NCBI RefSeq assembly: GCF_024347195.1
Contig: NZ_AP025281.1
Coordinates: 1,612,001 to 1,676,000 of the forward strand
Direction: 5' to 3'
DNA from: Aliamphritea hakodatensis
Lineage (GTDB): Bacteria; Pseudomonadota; Gammaproteobacteria; Pseudomonadales; Balneatricaceae
Length of the DNA stretch: 64,000 nt
Shown here: one piece after another, positions 44,256-53,541 of the stretch
Layout of the letters: every line of letters starts with the position of its first letter
Position numbering within the stretch: the first letter of the stretch is position 1
The notes under the pieces: generated by a model
Database searches by the model: none
Told to the model about the DNA's origin: nothing
What the model saw: only the letters and a program-made list of their open reading frames with translations
Program-made: the position numbers and the translations under genes

Positions 44256-44456
44256 AAAGGCTGGTTTTGTCTGCGACTAAGGTCGAATTTTTTCTCTTTT
44301 GATTTTCAATAATCTTTTGTTTAACAACAGGTTAGGAGTCATCCCCTTATGGGGGTATACCCTTATTTGTGTCTGTCGCGGGATAATACGCCGGTGACCG
44401 GGCATTTGCCCATAACGGCCCAGCGCCATAACGACAATAACAAAAGGACCACCCAC

Positions 44457-45473
44457 GTGAAGAGAAGAGATCTGCTGAAAGTAGCGGCCACCGGCATGGC
44501 TGCAGCTCCACTGGCGATGGCAACCGGTTCAGCCCAGGCTGCTGATAAAGTTCGTCTGCGGATGCAAACCCTGTATGGCACTGAAACCGACGACCTGTAT
44601 AAAGCGTTTGCGGATGATGTGAAAACCAGTTCTAACAAAAGTGTTCGTATCAGCCGTTTCCGTGGTGGTGAGCTGGTGGCGAATGACCAGATGCTGGAAG
44701 CGGTATCCAAGGGTACGCTGGACATGTGTCAGGGCTATGGTGGCTACTGGGCCGGCCAGCTGGACATCGCCAAGATCGAATCCGGCATTCCCGGTGCCTG
44801 GACCAGCTTTGATGAAGCCATGTATCTGCACAAGGCAAAAGGTCTGTCTGACCTGATTGCTGAAGCCTATGCAGAAAAAGGTGTGCATTATCTGGGCCCT
44901 GTGTTTGGCGGTCCTTACGACCTGCTGACCACCAAGCCGGTTAAGAGTCTGGCGGATCTGAAAAATATGAAGATCCGGGCGACAGCGACGGTTGCCTCCA
45001 TTCTGGAGAAGTTTGATATTCCGACCGTCTATCTGCCGAGTCAGGAACTGTATGTGGCACTGACTACAGGTGCTATTGACGGTGTGATCTACGGCGGCTC
45101 ACTGGAATATAAAGCGCTGAAACTGCATGAAGCGGCGAAGCACTACACCTATCTGAACATGATTAACCCGGGTTATGCCGACGGTATGCTGATCAATAAG
45201 GCGAAATGGGATTCTATGAGTGATGACCAGCGTCGGGTCATTGAACTGGCCTACGCTAAGCATGCAACAGATATGCACGCCTGGAACGTGAACGGCTGTA
45301 TGGATGTAAACGGTGAGGGCATCTTTGAATTTGCTTCGCTGCCGGTAGAAGATTCCAACGCGCTGACTGCTGCAGCCATGTCCGTCTGGAAGGATGAGGC
45401 GAAAAAGTCTGAGCGTAACAGCAAGGCGATTGCTGCCCTGACAGCCGCTGCACAGGCCGCTGGCCGGGTATAA
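44457..45473 (+). CDS. TRAP transporter substrate-binding protein, orphan
   Basis: About 338 residues. The start is the GTG at 44457, which has AAAAGGA eight bases upstream and then begins MKRRDLLKVAATGMAAAPLA, a proper twin-arginine signal. The mature protein has the DctP fold, with GGELVANDQMLEAVSKGTLD (about 62-81), LADLKNMKIRATATVASIL and YVALTTGAIDGVIYGGSLEY. No DctQ or DctM gene lies within reach on either side, so it must use permeases encoded elsewhere or act as a sensor partner. The substrate is unknown. Confidence 0.88.
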   Translation: MKRRDLLKVAATGMAAAPLAMATGSAQAADKVRLRMQTLYGTETDDLYKAFADDVKTSSNKSVRISRFRGGELVANDQMLEAVSKGTLDMCQGYGGYWAGQLDIAKIESGIPGAWTSFDEAMYLHKAKGLSDLIAEAYAEKGVHYLGPVFGGPYDLLTTKPVKSLADLKNMKIRATATVASILEKFDIPTVYLPSQELYVALTTGAIDGVIYGGSLEYKALKLHEAAKHYTYLNMINPGYADGMLINKAKWDSMSDDQRRVIELAYAKHATDMHAWNVNGCMDVNGEGIFEFASLPVEDSNALTAAAMSVWKDEAKKSERNSKAIAALTAAAQAAGRV

Positions 45474-45526
45474 ATATTTGCAGGGATGACCGGTAAGGAT
45501 TCCGGTGCAAGGGATTGTGCAAACGG

Positions 45527-45548
45527 GCCGCAGGGATGCGGCTTTTTT
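45527..45548. terminator. Intrinsic terminator after the orphan dctP gene
   Basis: Hairpin gccgca/tgcggc with a GGGA loop and six T. It lies between convergent genes. Confidence 0.8.
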
Positions 45549-45555
45549 GCGTCTG

Positions 45556-46242
45556 TTATCGCTGTTTATCTGTGAAAATGCTGTCCGGCCAGCGGCCATT
45601 GTTAAGCCGGAGTAATTGTCGCATATCATTGAAAATAAGGTGCGCACCGGCTTCCCGCAGGGTTTGCGGGTTCATGCATTCTGCATAGCCGAATACCGTC
45701 ATCCCGGCATGAATGCCACCCTGTATTCCCGGCGGGCTGTCTTCTATCACCAGACATTTTGCCGGGTTGGTGACACCCATACGGGCTGCCGCATGGAGAA
45801 ATATATCCGGCCGGGGTTTGCCTTCGTGAACATCAGAAGTGCTGAACAGCCTGCCTTCAAGGAGGGGGAGCAGGCCGGTTTTCCCCAGTGTGATGTGCAT
45901 CTTCGCATAGGTGCCACCGGAGGCAACACAGTAGGGTAGCTGTAAACCTTCAAGCACTTCCCTGATGCCTTCAACCGCTGTTACCGACGTGCGCAGGGCA
46001 ATATTGATGTCCTGCTCATAGCGGTGTTGTATGTCTGCCGGCGGTGGGTGACCCAGCAGATCGGTGAGGGTTTGGATACATTGTTTCGCCGAGCGGCCAA
46101 CGAACAGTTCAAACATTTCAGCCTGATTCAGCGTGAGTCCGCAACTTTCCTTAAGAATGCCGGCGAACACTTCATTGGCAATGCGCTCGCTGTCGACCAG
46201 AACTCCGTCGCAATCAAAAATTATCAGCTCAAAAGTATCCAT
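45556..46242 (-). CDS. HAD-superfamily phosphatase/phosphoglucomutase-like
   Basis: A 228-residue HAD hydrolase. Motif I is DCDGVLVDSE with Asp10 and Asp12, motif II VASGG, motif III GKPRPD and motif IV VIEDSPPGI. A helical cap lies at about 20-85. The build is that of beta-phosphoglucomutase or sugar-phosphate phosphatases of the YieH/YfbT type; the substrate is not evident. It is monocistronic. Confidence 0.85.
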   Translation of the reverse strand: MDTFELIIFDCDGVLVDSERIANEVFAGILKESCGLTLNQAEMFELFVGRSAKQCIQTLTDLLGHPPPADIQHRYEQDINIALRTSVTAVEGIREVLEGLQLPYCVASGGTYAKMHITLGKTGLLPLLEGRLFSTSDVHEGKPRPDIFLHAAARMGVTNPAKCLVIEDSPPGIQGGIHAGMTVFGYAECMNPQTLREAGAHLIFNDMRQLLRLNNGRWPDSIFTDKQR

Positions 46243-46388
46243 GTTTCATCCCTGTGGTTTGCCTTCAGTATATTGAGTATGCGCTATAGGTTTGAATGAT
46301 CCGGTTGGGTTAGGTTCCGGGGTTAGAGAAATTTTTGGCGGGGATTATGTGGGGCAGAAAAGGGTGGAATCAGAGGGGCTGGCGGCAT

Positions 46389-46416
46389 AAAAAAAGGCCG
46401 CGATGATCGCGGCCTT
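46389..46416 (-). terminator. Intrinsic terminator of the alanine symporter gene
   Basis: Hairpin aaggccgcga/tcgcggcctt with seven A on the plus strand, 24 bases past the stop. Confidence 0.85.
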
Positions 46417-46439
46417 GATATCACACTAAACAGTATCAG

Positions 46440-47924
46440 TTATTTCTTGCTGATACGGTCTTCCCAGAATTTAGCATTCTTAATGCCCAGTTTCTTAGGA
46501 TCAAATGTGTACTCGGTTACACCGGCTTTACGCTGCTCTTCATAGTCTTTCAGGGCCTTAATTGCAGGACGGGCCATGAAGAAGATGATCAGAATACCGA
46601 CGATGTTCAGCCAGGCCATCATGCCTACGCCTACGTCACCCATACCCCATGCCAGGTTGGCTGTTTTCACCGAACCGTAGAAGGTTGCAGCCATCAGAAC
46701 AATCTTCAGCATCATCTTCAGACCAGGGATGTGAAGCGTGCGCTGGATGTACGCGATGTTGGTTTCGGCAATGTAGTAGTACGCCAGAATGGTGGTGAAC
46801 GAGAAGAAGAACAGAGCGAAAGCAACAAACGGGCTACCGACACCTGGCAGGACGCTTTCAATTGCGGTCTGGGTGAAGGCCGGGCTGTTTGCTGCAACAT
46901 CAGCCGCCAGGTTCTGAACCAGGAAGGCATCACCGGCACCGTGAACGTTATAAGCACCTGTGATCAGGATCATCAGCGCCGTTGCAGTACATACGAACAG
47001 CGTGTCGATGTATACAGAGAACGCCTGAACCAGACCCTGCTGAGCAGGGTGGTCTACTTCAGCAGCAGCGGCTGCGTGAGGACCAGTACCCTGACCGGCT
47101 TCGTTGGAGTAAACACCACGCTTAACACCCCAGCCAATCGCAGCACCCAGGCCAGCCATTGGTGTGAATGCATCGCCGATGATCATACCGAAGATTTCCG
47201 GCAGCATGTCTACGTTCAGCAGAACAATCACGGTAGCGATGATGATGTAAGCCAGTGCCATGAAAGGTACAACGACCTGAGTGAAGTTCGCGATACGCTT
47301 AACACCACCGAAGATGATGAAGCCCAGTACCAGAACAACAACTGTGCCGGTGACGATTTTCGCGAAGCTCAGGGTACCGATAGCGGTTTCGATCATGTCG
47401 CCGGAACCGAATGCGGTTTCTACAGCGTTACCGATACTGTTGGACTGTACGCCCGGCAGGAACACACCACAGGCCAGGATGGTCGCGATCGCGAAGATCC
47501 ACGCATACCATTTCTGGCCCATCGCTTTTTCGATGTAGTAAGCCGGACCACCACGGTACTGGCCATCCTGCTCTTCCTTATAGATCTGTGCCAGTGTGGA
47601 TTCTGCGTAAGCGGTAGCGGCGCCCAGGAAAGCTACAACCCACATCCAGAATACAGCACCCGGACCACCGAAACCGATCGCAGCGGCAACACCGGCGATG
47701 TTACCGGTACCGACACGGCCAGACAGCGAAACCGCCAGTGCCTGGAACGAAGAGATACCTTTGTCAGAGCTCTTACCGGAGAACAGTAAGCGCCACATTT
47801 CGCGGAACAGGCGAACCTGTACGAAACGGGTCATGATGGAATAGAAAAGACCGGCACCCAGGCAAAGATAAATCAGCGCCGGGCTCCAGATAATGCCGTT
47901 CATAAAATCGACAAATGCTTGCAT
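46440..47924 (-). CDS. Sodium:alanine symporter (AGCS family)
   Basis: A 494-residue alanine or glycine:cation symporter with about eleven hydrophobic segments. The family signature SGRVGTGNIAGVAAAIGFG (about 69-87) and GWGVKRGVYSNEAGQGTGP (about 266-284) are clear. It takes up small neutral amino acids, probably D- or L-alanine or glycine, with Na+. Substrate choice cannot be read. It is monocistronic with a clean terminator. Confidence 0.93.
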   Translation of the reverse strand: MQAFVDFMNGIIWSPALIYLCLGAGLFYSIMTRFVQVRLFREMWRLLFSGKSSDKGISSFQALAVSLSGRVGTGNIAGVAAAIGFGGPGAVFWMWVVAFLGAATAYAESTLAQIYKEEQDGQYRGGPAYYIEKAMGQKWYAWIFAIATILACGVFLPGVQSNSIGNAVETAFGSGDMIETAIGTLSFAKIVTGTVVVLVLGFIIFGGVKRIANFTQVVVPFMALAYIIIATVIVLLNVDMLPEIFGMIIGDAFTPMAGLGAAIGWGVKRGVYSNEAGQGTGPHAAAAAEVDHPAQQGLVQAFSVYIDTLFVCTATALMILITGAYNVHGAGDAFLVQNLAADVAANSPAFTQTAIESVLPGVGSPFVAFALFFFSFTTILAYYYIAETNIAYIQRTLHIPGLKMMLKIVLMAATFYGSVKTANLAWGMGDVGVGMMAWLNIVGILIIFFMARPAIKALKDYEEQRKAGVTEYTFDPKKLGIKNAKFWEDRISKK

Positions 47925-48318
47925 TGAGACAAAACTCCAATATTTATTATTACTGGCCAGTTGCCGGATTTAACGGTCAGGGCACTTGACGGCAAACGCC
48001 GGAAAACTGGCGGAGAAAACCGCGGCCATTCTACCCCGTGTGTTGTGGGTGTTTTCTCTGAAACAGGACTTTATGTGGTTGTTTTGTCTATATATGTATG
48101 ATTTGTAAGTCTTTATTACTTAAATGGCGAAATGTTGAGCGGAACAGAAAGGCGGGAAGGTGAAATGCGGGTCAGTCAAAGGTCTCAGGGCAGGCAAACT
48201 GTGTTCTGAAGATGGCTTAGATTATAAAATGCTTATATATCAAAGTGAAAGGAGTTGAAGTCAGGATGGTCTGACTGAAGCCGAAGCCGGCACAGGGCCG
48301 GCTTCGGGAGAGGCGGGA
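47925..48318. other. Intergenic stretch with one strong hairpin
   Basis: 394 bases without a gene. The hairpin ccgaagccggc/gccggcttcgg (48281-48307, 5-base loop) lies 12 bases past the betaine-binding-protein stop in the minus direction. It lacks a U run on that strand, so it may stabilise the transcript end rather than terminate. The middle is AT-rich, with no definite promoter that I can name. Confidence 0.5.
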
Positions 48319-49317
48319 TCAGTTAATTGCCTGACGCACCTTGTTGGCGATCTCCGGGGTAACCCATTTAGTCCAGATCTCTTCGTGGTTTTCCAGGAAG
48401 TAGATTGCACCGTCTTCACCGTCAGCCTGGTTATCACTCATGTACACCAGCACCTTACCTACTTCATCTGAGGTATAGGCACGCTTGTTGATGTACGCCA
48501 TTACATCCGGGTTGTCGCCGGCGAATCCGGTGGTCACAATGGTGTTCACTGTGGTCGGTGTAAAGTTAGTTCGCTGTGGTGTGTCACACTCTTCTTTGGC
48601 GATACAGCTGTTCCAGTGCTCATCATTGATGTCGGCATCCGTGGTCAGGCGCTTCAGCTCGTACTTGCTCAGTACAGATGATGGCTGCCAGTAGTAGCCG
48701 AACCAGCCTTCTTCACGGTCATAAGACTTGGCAATGGTGCCATCCAGACCGGCTGCTGATCCCGGATCCAGCGCGATGAAACCGGCTTTTTCAAAGTTAT
48801 AGGCGGTGGGTTTGGTCAGGTTGGTGTTGGCAATCTGGCAGGTCCAGCCGGACGGGCAGTTGACGAAGGTACCTTTCCCCGGGTTTTCTTTATTCGGGAA
48901 CAGTTCCGGACGGGCCAGCACGTCATCGATGCTGTTAATTTCCGGATAATCATCGGCGATGCTTTTGGAGACATACCAGCCGTCGGCGGCATCAGGAATC
49001 AGTTTGGTTGCCACGATCACCTGACCGTTATCCTCAGCTTGTTGTAGCCGTTCGCGTACGGCGTTAGACCAGAATTCCGGCGCAATATGTGGCCGGCCTT
49101 TCGACTCCATTGAGGCCAGTGTGGTTGCCGTTGCGCCCGGCGCCAGATCGACACTGCAGCCAAAACCTTCTTCAAGGATGATCTTATCCAGGTTGGCGGC
49201 GAACTCGGCAGATGCCCAGTCCATCTCGGCGACGACGATGTCACCGCATTCGGCCATTGCCATACCGGATGCCAGGGCGAGGGTGACGGCGGCTACTGAT
49301 TGCTTCAATAGGGTCAT
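48319..49317 (-). CDS. Glycine-betaine/choline-type ABC substrate-binding protein (OpuAC), orphan
   Basis: 332 residues with an N-terminal signal peptide cut after AMA (about 22). The mature protein is an OpuAC-type periplasmic-binding domain: DIVVAEMDWASAEFAANL, GTFVNCPSGWTCQIANTN, and GWFGYYWQPSSVLSKY, whose Trp/Tyr residues are suited to binding a trimethylammonium group. Two Cys pairs may form disulfides. The ATPase and permease genes are absent nearby, so it depends on a transporter elsewhere. Substrate class (betaine, choline, carnitine, proline) is inferred from the fold. Confidence 0.88.
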   Translation of the reverse strand: MTLLKQSVAAVTLALASGMAMAECGDIVVAEMDWASAEFAANLDKIILEEGFGCSVDLAPGATATTLASMESKGRPHIAPEFWSNAVRERLQQAEDNGQVIVATKLIPDAADGWYVSKSIADDYPEINSIDDVLARPELFPNKENPGKGTFVNCPSGWTCQIANTNLTKPTAYNFEKAGFIALDPGSAAGLDGTIAKSYDREEGWFGYYWQPSSVLSKYELKRLTTDADINDEHWNSCIAKEECDTPQRTNFTPTTVNTIVTTGFAGDNPDVMAYINKRAYTSDEVGKVLVYMSDNQADGEDGAIYFLENHEEIWTKWVTPEIANKVRQAIN

Positions 49318-49767
49318 AAATACTCCGTTGTTTTTTTATCGTTATAAGGTGCTGATCAGCGGTTTATGCAAACTGAAATATCCGATCTGCAGGCAGTATT
49401 ACAGAGCAATCAGTACGGTTTCGTCAGAATGCGCATTGTATTTGACCGCAAGCGACAGACTGCTGCTGTGTGATGAGCCTTAGTATTGGGGATTGTGTCT
49501 GGAAGCCGCTTGAATAATTACGCTGTTTTGTTCTACCTGAACGTCATAATTTCAGTTTTTGCAGGGGTATTTCTGCCGGAAATCTGGCACGTAAAAAAAT
49601 ACTGTATGGGGTGTAGTTTCATTTTGAACAGTAAGTTGTTGTGACGTCTGATCTGAGTTTGTATCTGTGCCTGCCATTACCGGGGGGAGGTTTCAGACTG
49701 GGGAAGTGGCGGTTGAAGCACAGGATAAGCTGTACTAGCTTGTGACTAATACATCCACCCGGGAGCG
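49318..49767. other. Intergenic stretch with no feature seen
   Basis: 450 bases between two divergent genes. It must contain both promoters, but I see no convincing -35/-10 pair, palindrome or small frame. Confidence 0.4.
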
Positions 49768-50700
49768 ATGATGTCTGAGAGCAGTGGTAACAACAGAACT
49801 TGCCGTTTCTGGCGCATGGGAATTGTGGTTTTTTTCCTGATCAGTGTATCCGGGTGTCAGTTCGACTGGCTTCCGTTAAAGGAACAGGCGCCGGCTGAAA
49901 CGGTGAGCCCCACTGTCAGCAGTGGCGAATATTATTACCGGCTGGGTTTAAAGCATACAGCTGACAGTCAGCATCAGGATCTGGTGGCGGCCCGTCAGGC
50001 GTTTCGTCAGGCCGCAGATAAAGACCACGCGAATGCTCAGTACTTGCTGGCTCTGTCTTATTTTAACGGTAAAGGTGGCCGTGTCAGTTACTCATCCGGG
50101 CTGTTCTGGCTGGAAAAGGCCGCTGCAAACGGGCAGCCAGAAGCCCAGTTTCGTCTGGGGGATATCTATCTGAACGGGCGGGACGTGGATGCCGAAGAGG
50201 CCTGGGGTATTCACTGGCTGGCCAGAGCGGCAGATCAGGGGCATGTAGAGTCGCAATATCAGTTGGGGATTGCCTATGCTGCCGGGCTGGGCTGGCCCCG
50301 GGATTTACCCGCAGCATGGGCCTGGCTGAGTCTGGCAAAACGTGCCGGGGATGAATCAGCAGCCGATCTGCTAAGGCGGTTGCAGCCGCGTTTATCGGCC
50401 AGCCAGCTGGCTGAAGGCAAACAGTTACTGTCCGGCTGGCGACAGGTTCAGAAAGAAAGCAGTGTGCCCCGGGGGCAGGTAAGGTTTATTCAGCATGCCC
50501 TGAACCGGCTGGGATATGATTCCGGAAATGCTGATGGCTGGATCGGCCCGGTTACCCGCCAGGCGATTGGTCAGTTTCGTCAGGCAAAAGGGCTCGCGGG
50601 CAATACAGCTGCCGTGAATACTGCACTGGTAAATGCATTAAGGGATGCGTTAATTCAGCACCCGGCAGCGTCGCCAGCCAGTGCGGCCGGCGACGGCTGA
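49768..50700 (+). CDS. Sel1-repeat lipoprotein with peptidoglycan-binding domain
   Basis: 310 residues. A lipoprotein signal ends in SVSGC, acylated at about Cys30. About four Sel1-like repeats follow (about 85-215), with A-x-x-x-L-A/G-x-x-Y-x-x-G cores such as AQYLLALSYFNGKG, AQFRLGDIYLNGR and SQYQLGIAYAAGLG. The C-terminal domain (about 235-290) is a PG_binding_1 fold, VRFIQHALNRLGYDSGNADG then GPVTRQAIGQFR. It is thus anchored in the envelope and able to bind peptidoglycan. GGAG lies just before the ATG pair. Confidence 0.88.
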   Translation: MMSESSGNNRTCRFWRMGIVVFFLISVSGCQFDWLPLKEQAPAETVSPTVSSGEYYYRLGLKHTADSQHQDLVAARQAFRQAADKDHANAQYLLALSYFNGKGGRVSYSSGLFWLEKAAANGQPEAQFRLGDIYLNGRDVDAEEAWGIHWLARAADQGHVESQYQLGIAYAAGLGWPRDLPAAWAWLSLAKRAGDESAADLLRRLQPRLSASQLAEGKQLLSGWRQVQKESSVPRGQVRFIQHALNRLGYDSGNADGWIGPVTRQAIGQFRQAKGLAGNTAAVNTALVNALRDALIQHPAASPASAAGDG

Positions 50701-50712
50701 TGTCAGTTCATA

Positions 50713-51489
50713 TCAACTGGCGGGTTGTTCATCCGTGACAGGGTCGCCAGTGTTTTCTTCTGTATCTTCTTCGGGTGACTTGATTGCATCAATAACAGCG
50801 TTGGGTGAGGAAATGCCTAACAGCTCATTCACGGCGTCCAGCATTTTATTCTCTTCATCGAGCGCTTTATTGCTGGCGCCCTGAAGGGTGGTTTCAGCGG
50901 CCCTGGCCAGTGTCTCAACTGAATCCGGATCTGTCTCGCCGTCATCTGGCAGGCTGTCGGCAATATCCGCCAGCTGTTGCTGGAGGGCCTTACGGGCTTC
51001 CGGCGTTAATTCAGGATCTTCCAGCTGAGTGAGGATATCTTCTATATCCAGCGCATCCTGTTCGGTCAGGGAGGTGGCCAGCGCCAGTTTTTCATAGGTG
51101 GCAATCTGGCCGACCCGGGAGTGAGGCGCAGCATGTTCTCTGGCGGTTGCCGATGCGTGTGCGGCATTGAGGCTGCCTTTGAGTTTTTCACCGGAGGTCT
51201 TGTCTTTCGCCGAAAGCGATTTGAGGTTCTTATTGCCCTGCGGACCGGCGCTGTTGTCACTGCTGTTGCCATGTCCGCCGCCTTTGCCGTTACCGCCGCC
51301 GTTACCGCCGCCGTTACCGCCGCCGTTGCCACCGCCATTACCGCCGCCATTACCGCCGCCGTTACCGTTTTTAGCAAACGCCTGACTCTGGGTATCCACA
51401 CTGGGCAGGTGATCCAGTGCTAGAGGTAAAAAAATAAAAGCTGAGGCCAGAAGAACCGACCCGAGTTGTTGTCTGACCGGTGATTTCAT
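50713..51489 (-). CDS. Secreted Gly/Asn-repeat protein of unknown function
   Basis: 258 residues. A signal peptide or anchor (about 8-36) is followed by a low-complexity segment (about 39-72) built on the four-residue unit GGGN, then Gly/Lys/His/Ser. The rest (about 85-258) is helical and acidic: LTEQDALDIEDILTQLEDPE and ARKALQQQLADIADSLPDDG. The end is rich in Glu/Asp and Pro. I recognise no family. It converges on the Sel1 lipoprotein gene with a 12-base gap, but nothing shows the two products work together. Confidence 0.7.
   Translation of the reverse strand: MKSPVRQQLGSVLLASAFIFLPLALDHLPSVDTQSQAFAKNGNGGGNGGGNGGGNGGGNGGGNGGGNGKGGGHGNSSDNSAGPQGNKNLKSLSAKDKTSGEKLKGSLNAAHASATAREHAAPHSRVGQIATYEKLALATSLTEQDALDIEDILTQLEDPELTPEARKALQQQLADIADSLPDDGETDPDSVETLARAAETTLQGASNKALDEENKMLDAVNELLGISSPNAVIDAIKSPEEDTEENTGDPVTDEQPAS
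51289..51366. repeat. 12-bp tandem repeat encoding GGGN units
   Basis: About 6.5 copies of gttaccgccgcc run from 51289 to 51366, two with attaccgccgcc and one with gttgccaccgcc. Each copy encodes one GGGN (or GGNG) unit of the minus-strand protein. The near-perfect repeats are likely to vary in copy number between strains without changing the frame. Confidence 0.85.
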
Positions 51490-51560
51490 AGCCGGTACCT
51501 CTTAAAGATCTGTTCGGGGACTTTAAGTGTAGCAGTGGATGCTTAGGCGAGGTGGGAATA

Positions 51561-51588
51561 AAAAAGGCAGCTCAGTGACTGAGCTGCC
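51561..51588 (-). terminator. Intrinsic terminator after fpr
   Basis: Perfect 10-bp stem GGCAGCTCAG/CTGAGCTGCC with a TGA loop and A run on the plus strand. It lies 75 bases past the fpr stop. A weaker GC hairpin stands at 51620-51652. Confidence 0.75.
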
Positions 51589-51663
51589 AACGCAGGAGAG
51601 AGATCGCTGCTTTCAACAAGCCGGTGAAGCCGGTCGGGGAGGGCCGGCTTTATTTAAGAAGGG

Positions 51664-52437
51664 TTAGCGTTCAACAAACGCCCGTTCAATGACATAGTGG
51701 CCCAGTTCACCCTGACGGGCTTCATGGAAGCCCATGCTCTCAAGAATGTTGCAGGTGTCCTTGAGCATGCTCGGGCTGCCGCACAGCATGAAGCGGTCGT
51801 GTTCCGGGTTCAGGTCCGGCAGTCCCAGATCATTGGTCAGTTTACCGGTGACCATTAAGTCGGTCAGGCGGCCGTTATTGCGGAATTTTTCCCGGGTAAC
51901 GGTCGGGTAGTACAGCAGCTTGTCTGACACCATTTCCCCGAGGAACTCGTCGTTAGGTAACTGGTTTTCAATCACATCGGTATAGGCCAGCTCCGACAGG
52001 TAACGCACCCCGTGGGTCAGAATAACCTGATCATAGGCGTCGTAGATTTCCGGATCTTTAATGATGCTCATGAAAGGTGCCAGACCGGTGCCAGTGCTGA
52101 TCAGGAACAAACGTTTGCCCGGCAGCAAGTTATCGTTAATCAGCGTGCCGGTAGGCTTGCGGCTGACCAGAATCTGATCACCCACATTGATGTTCTGTAA
52201 TTTAGATGTCAGCGGGCCGTCCTGCACTTTGATGCTGAAAAACTCCAGACGGTCCTCGTGGTTAGCGCTGGCAATGCTGTAAGCACGCATCAGCGGACGG
52301 CCTTCATGTTCCAGGCCGATCATGACGAAATGACCGTTCTTGAAACGAAAACCCGGATCCCGGCTGGTGGTGAAGCTGAATAAAGTATCGTTCCAGTGAT
52401 GGACGCTGAGAACTTCTTCGGTTGCTATGTTTGCCAT
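51664..52437 (-). CDS. fpr: Ferredoxin/flavodoxin-NADP+ reductase
   Basis: A 257-residue single-domain-pair FNR of the bacterial subclass I type. FAD contacts are in RAYSIASANHEDRLEFFS (about 51-68), the nucleotide motif STGTGLAPFMSII (about 113-125), and the NADP side in CGSPSMLKDTCNILESMG. The C-terminal HYVIERAFVER has the extension typical of Pseudomonas-like Fpr. It moves electrons between NADPH and ferredoxin or flavodoxin, important in oxidative stress. It is divergent from a LysR gene, the fpr-finR arrangement known in pseudomonads. Confidence 0.93.
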   Translation of the reverse strand: MANIATEEVLSVHHWNDTLFSFTTSRDPGFRFKNGHFVMIGLEHEGRPLMRAYSIASANHEDRLEFFSIKVQDGPLTSKLQNINVGDQILVSRKPTGTLINDNLLPGKRLFLISTGTGLAPFMSIIKDPEIYDAYDQVILTHGVRYLSELAYTDVIENQLPNDEFLGEMVSDKLLYYPTVTREKFRNNGRLTDLMVTGKLTNDLGLPDLNPEHDRFMLCGSPSMLKDTCNILESMGFHEARQGELGHYVIERAFVER

Positions 52438-52547
52438 TGCTGATTCCTATATAAGATGTTTTCACCGGGGCTGAGGGTCTGTGTGCTCATGACCGTAGTG
52501 AATTATCTATAGCTTAAAGTTATAAAAATCGTATTCCTTATTTCTTG

Positions 52548-52557
52548 TTATCGATAA
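52548..52557. promoter_or_regulatory. Palindrome in the fpr-finR intergenic region
   Basis: TTATCGATAA is a perfect 10-bp palindrome, 64 bases before the LysR gene and about 110 before fpr. It could be part of a FinR site; the match to a known FinR box was not tested. Confidence 0.35.
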
Positions 52558-52620
52558 TAGGCCTGTCTATGATATTGGTAAAGACGATAATTCAGAAAAC
52601 TTATATCGGTAAAACCGAAT

Positions 52621-53496
52621 ATGAAATATACCTTAAGACAACTGGAAGTGTTTTTGGCGGTTGCTCACTTCGACAACATTACTAAGGCCGCACAAAGCCT
52701 GGCGATGTCTCAGTCGGCTGTAAGCGGCGCGCTGCGGGACCTCGAGCAGCAGTTTGATATGCAGCTGTTTGACCGGGTAGGCAAGCGTTTACAGATTAAT
52801 GAGCTGGGCCGTTCATTGCGGCCAAGGGTTGAAGCGCTGCTGGAACGGGCTAAGTCTTTACAGCAGGAAATGGAGCAGCATCAGGCCGTGGGGGAGTTGC
52901 GGATCGGGGCGACCCTGACCATCGGGAATTATCTGGCTGTGGGGCTGATGGCGCAGTATATGGCAGAGCATCCGCAGGCGCGGCTGGATTTACAGGTTGC
53001 CAATACCACCACCATTACCCGGCGGTTAGTGAATTTTGACATTGATATTGGTCTGATCGAAGGAGAGGTGCAGCATCCGGAGCTGGAAATTCTGCCCTGG
53101 CAGAATGATGAACTGGTGGTGTTCTGTGCAGCGGATAATCCGCTGGCGCAGAAGATCCGTCTCAGTGATACTGACTTGCTGCAGGCCAACTGGATTCTGC
53201 GGGAACAGGGCTCAGGCACCCGGCAAACCTTTGACCGGGCCATGCACGGTTTGCTGCCGGAACTGAAAGTGACTCTGGAACTGGAACACATCGAAGCCAT
53301 TAAAGGGGCGGTTGCTGCGGGGCTGGGGCTGGGATGTTTGTCGCGGATCGCCCTGCTGGAAGATTTTGCTCAGGGGCGTTTGGTACCGTTACAGGTTGCC
53401 GGGCGGGATCTGAACCGGCGGTTGTATCTGATGCTGCACCGGCATAAATACATCAGTGCGGGCATTGAACACTGGATGCAGCTGTGCCGGCGCTGA
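52621..53496 (+). CDS. finR: LysR regulator, FinR-like
   Basis: A 291-residue LysR protein: HTH about 4-60 (DNITKAAQSLAMSQSAVSGAL), with GELRIGATLTIGNYL starting the effector domain. Divergent placement next to fpr is as for FinR of Pseudomonas, which activates fpr under superoxide stress. The symbol rests on this context and general similarity, not on a computed match. A bidirectional terminator follows. Confidence 0.75.
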   Translation: MKYTLRQLEVFLAVAHFDNITKAAQSLAMSQSAVSGALRDLEQQFDMQLFDRVGKRLQINELGRSLRPRVEALLERAKSLQQEMEQHQAVGELRIGATLTIGNYLAVGLMAQYMAEHPQARLDLQVANTTTITRRLVNFDIDIGLIEGEVQHPELEILPWQNDELVVFCAADNPLAQKIRLSDTDLLQANWILREQGSGTRQTFDRAMHGLLPELKVTLELEHIEAIKGAVAAGLGLGCLSRIALLEDFAQGRLVPLQVAGRDLNRRLYLMLHRHKYISAGIEHWMQLCRR

Positions 53497-53500
53497 AATA

Positions 53501-53528
53501 AAAAAACCGGCCATCTGGCCGGTTTTTT
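53501..53528. terminator. Bidirectional intrinsic terminator
   Basis: Hairpin aaaaaaccggcca/tggccggtttttt with a TC loop between the convergent finR-like gene and trhO. Confidence 0.88.
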
Positions 53529-53541
53529 ATAACTTTCAGCA

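Noticed and set aside
46731..47789. 352-codon plus-strand frame
   Set aside because: It is antisense to the alanine symporter gene and has no domain.
48281..48307. Terminator call for the strong GC hairpin
   Set aside because: There is no U run on the minus strand, so it is described as a hairpin in the intergenic entry only.
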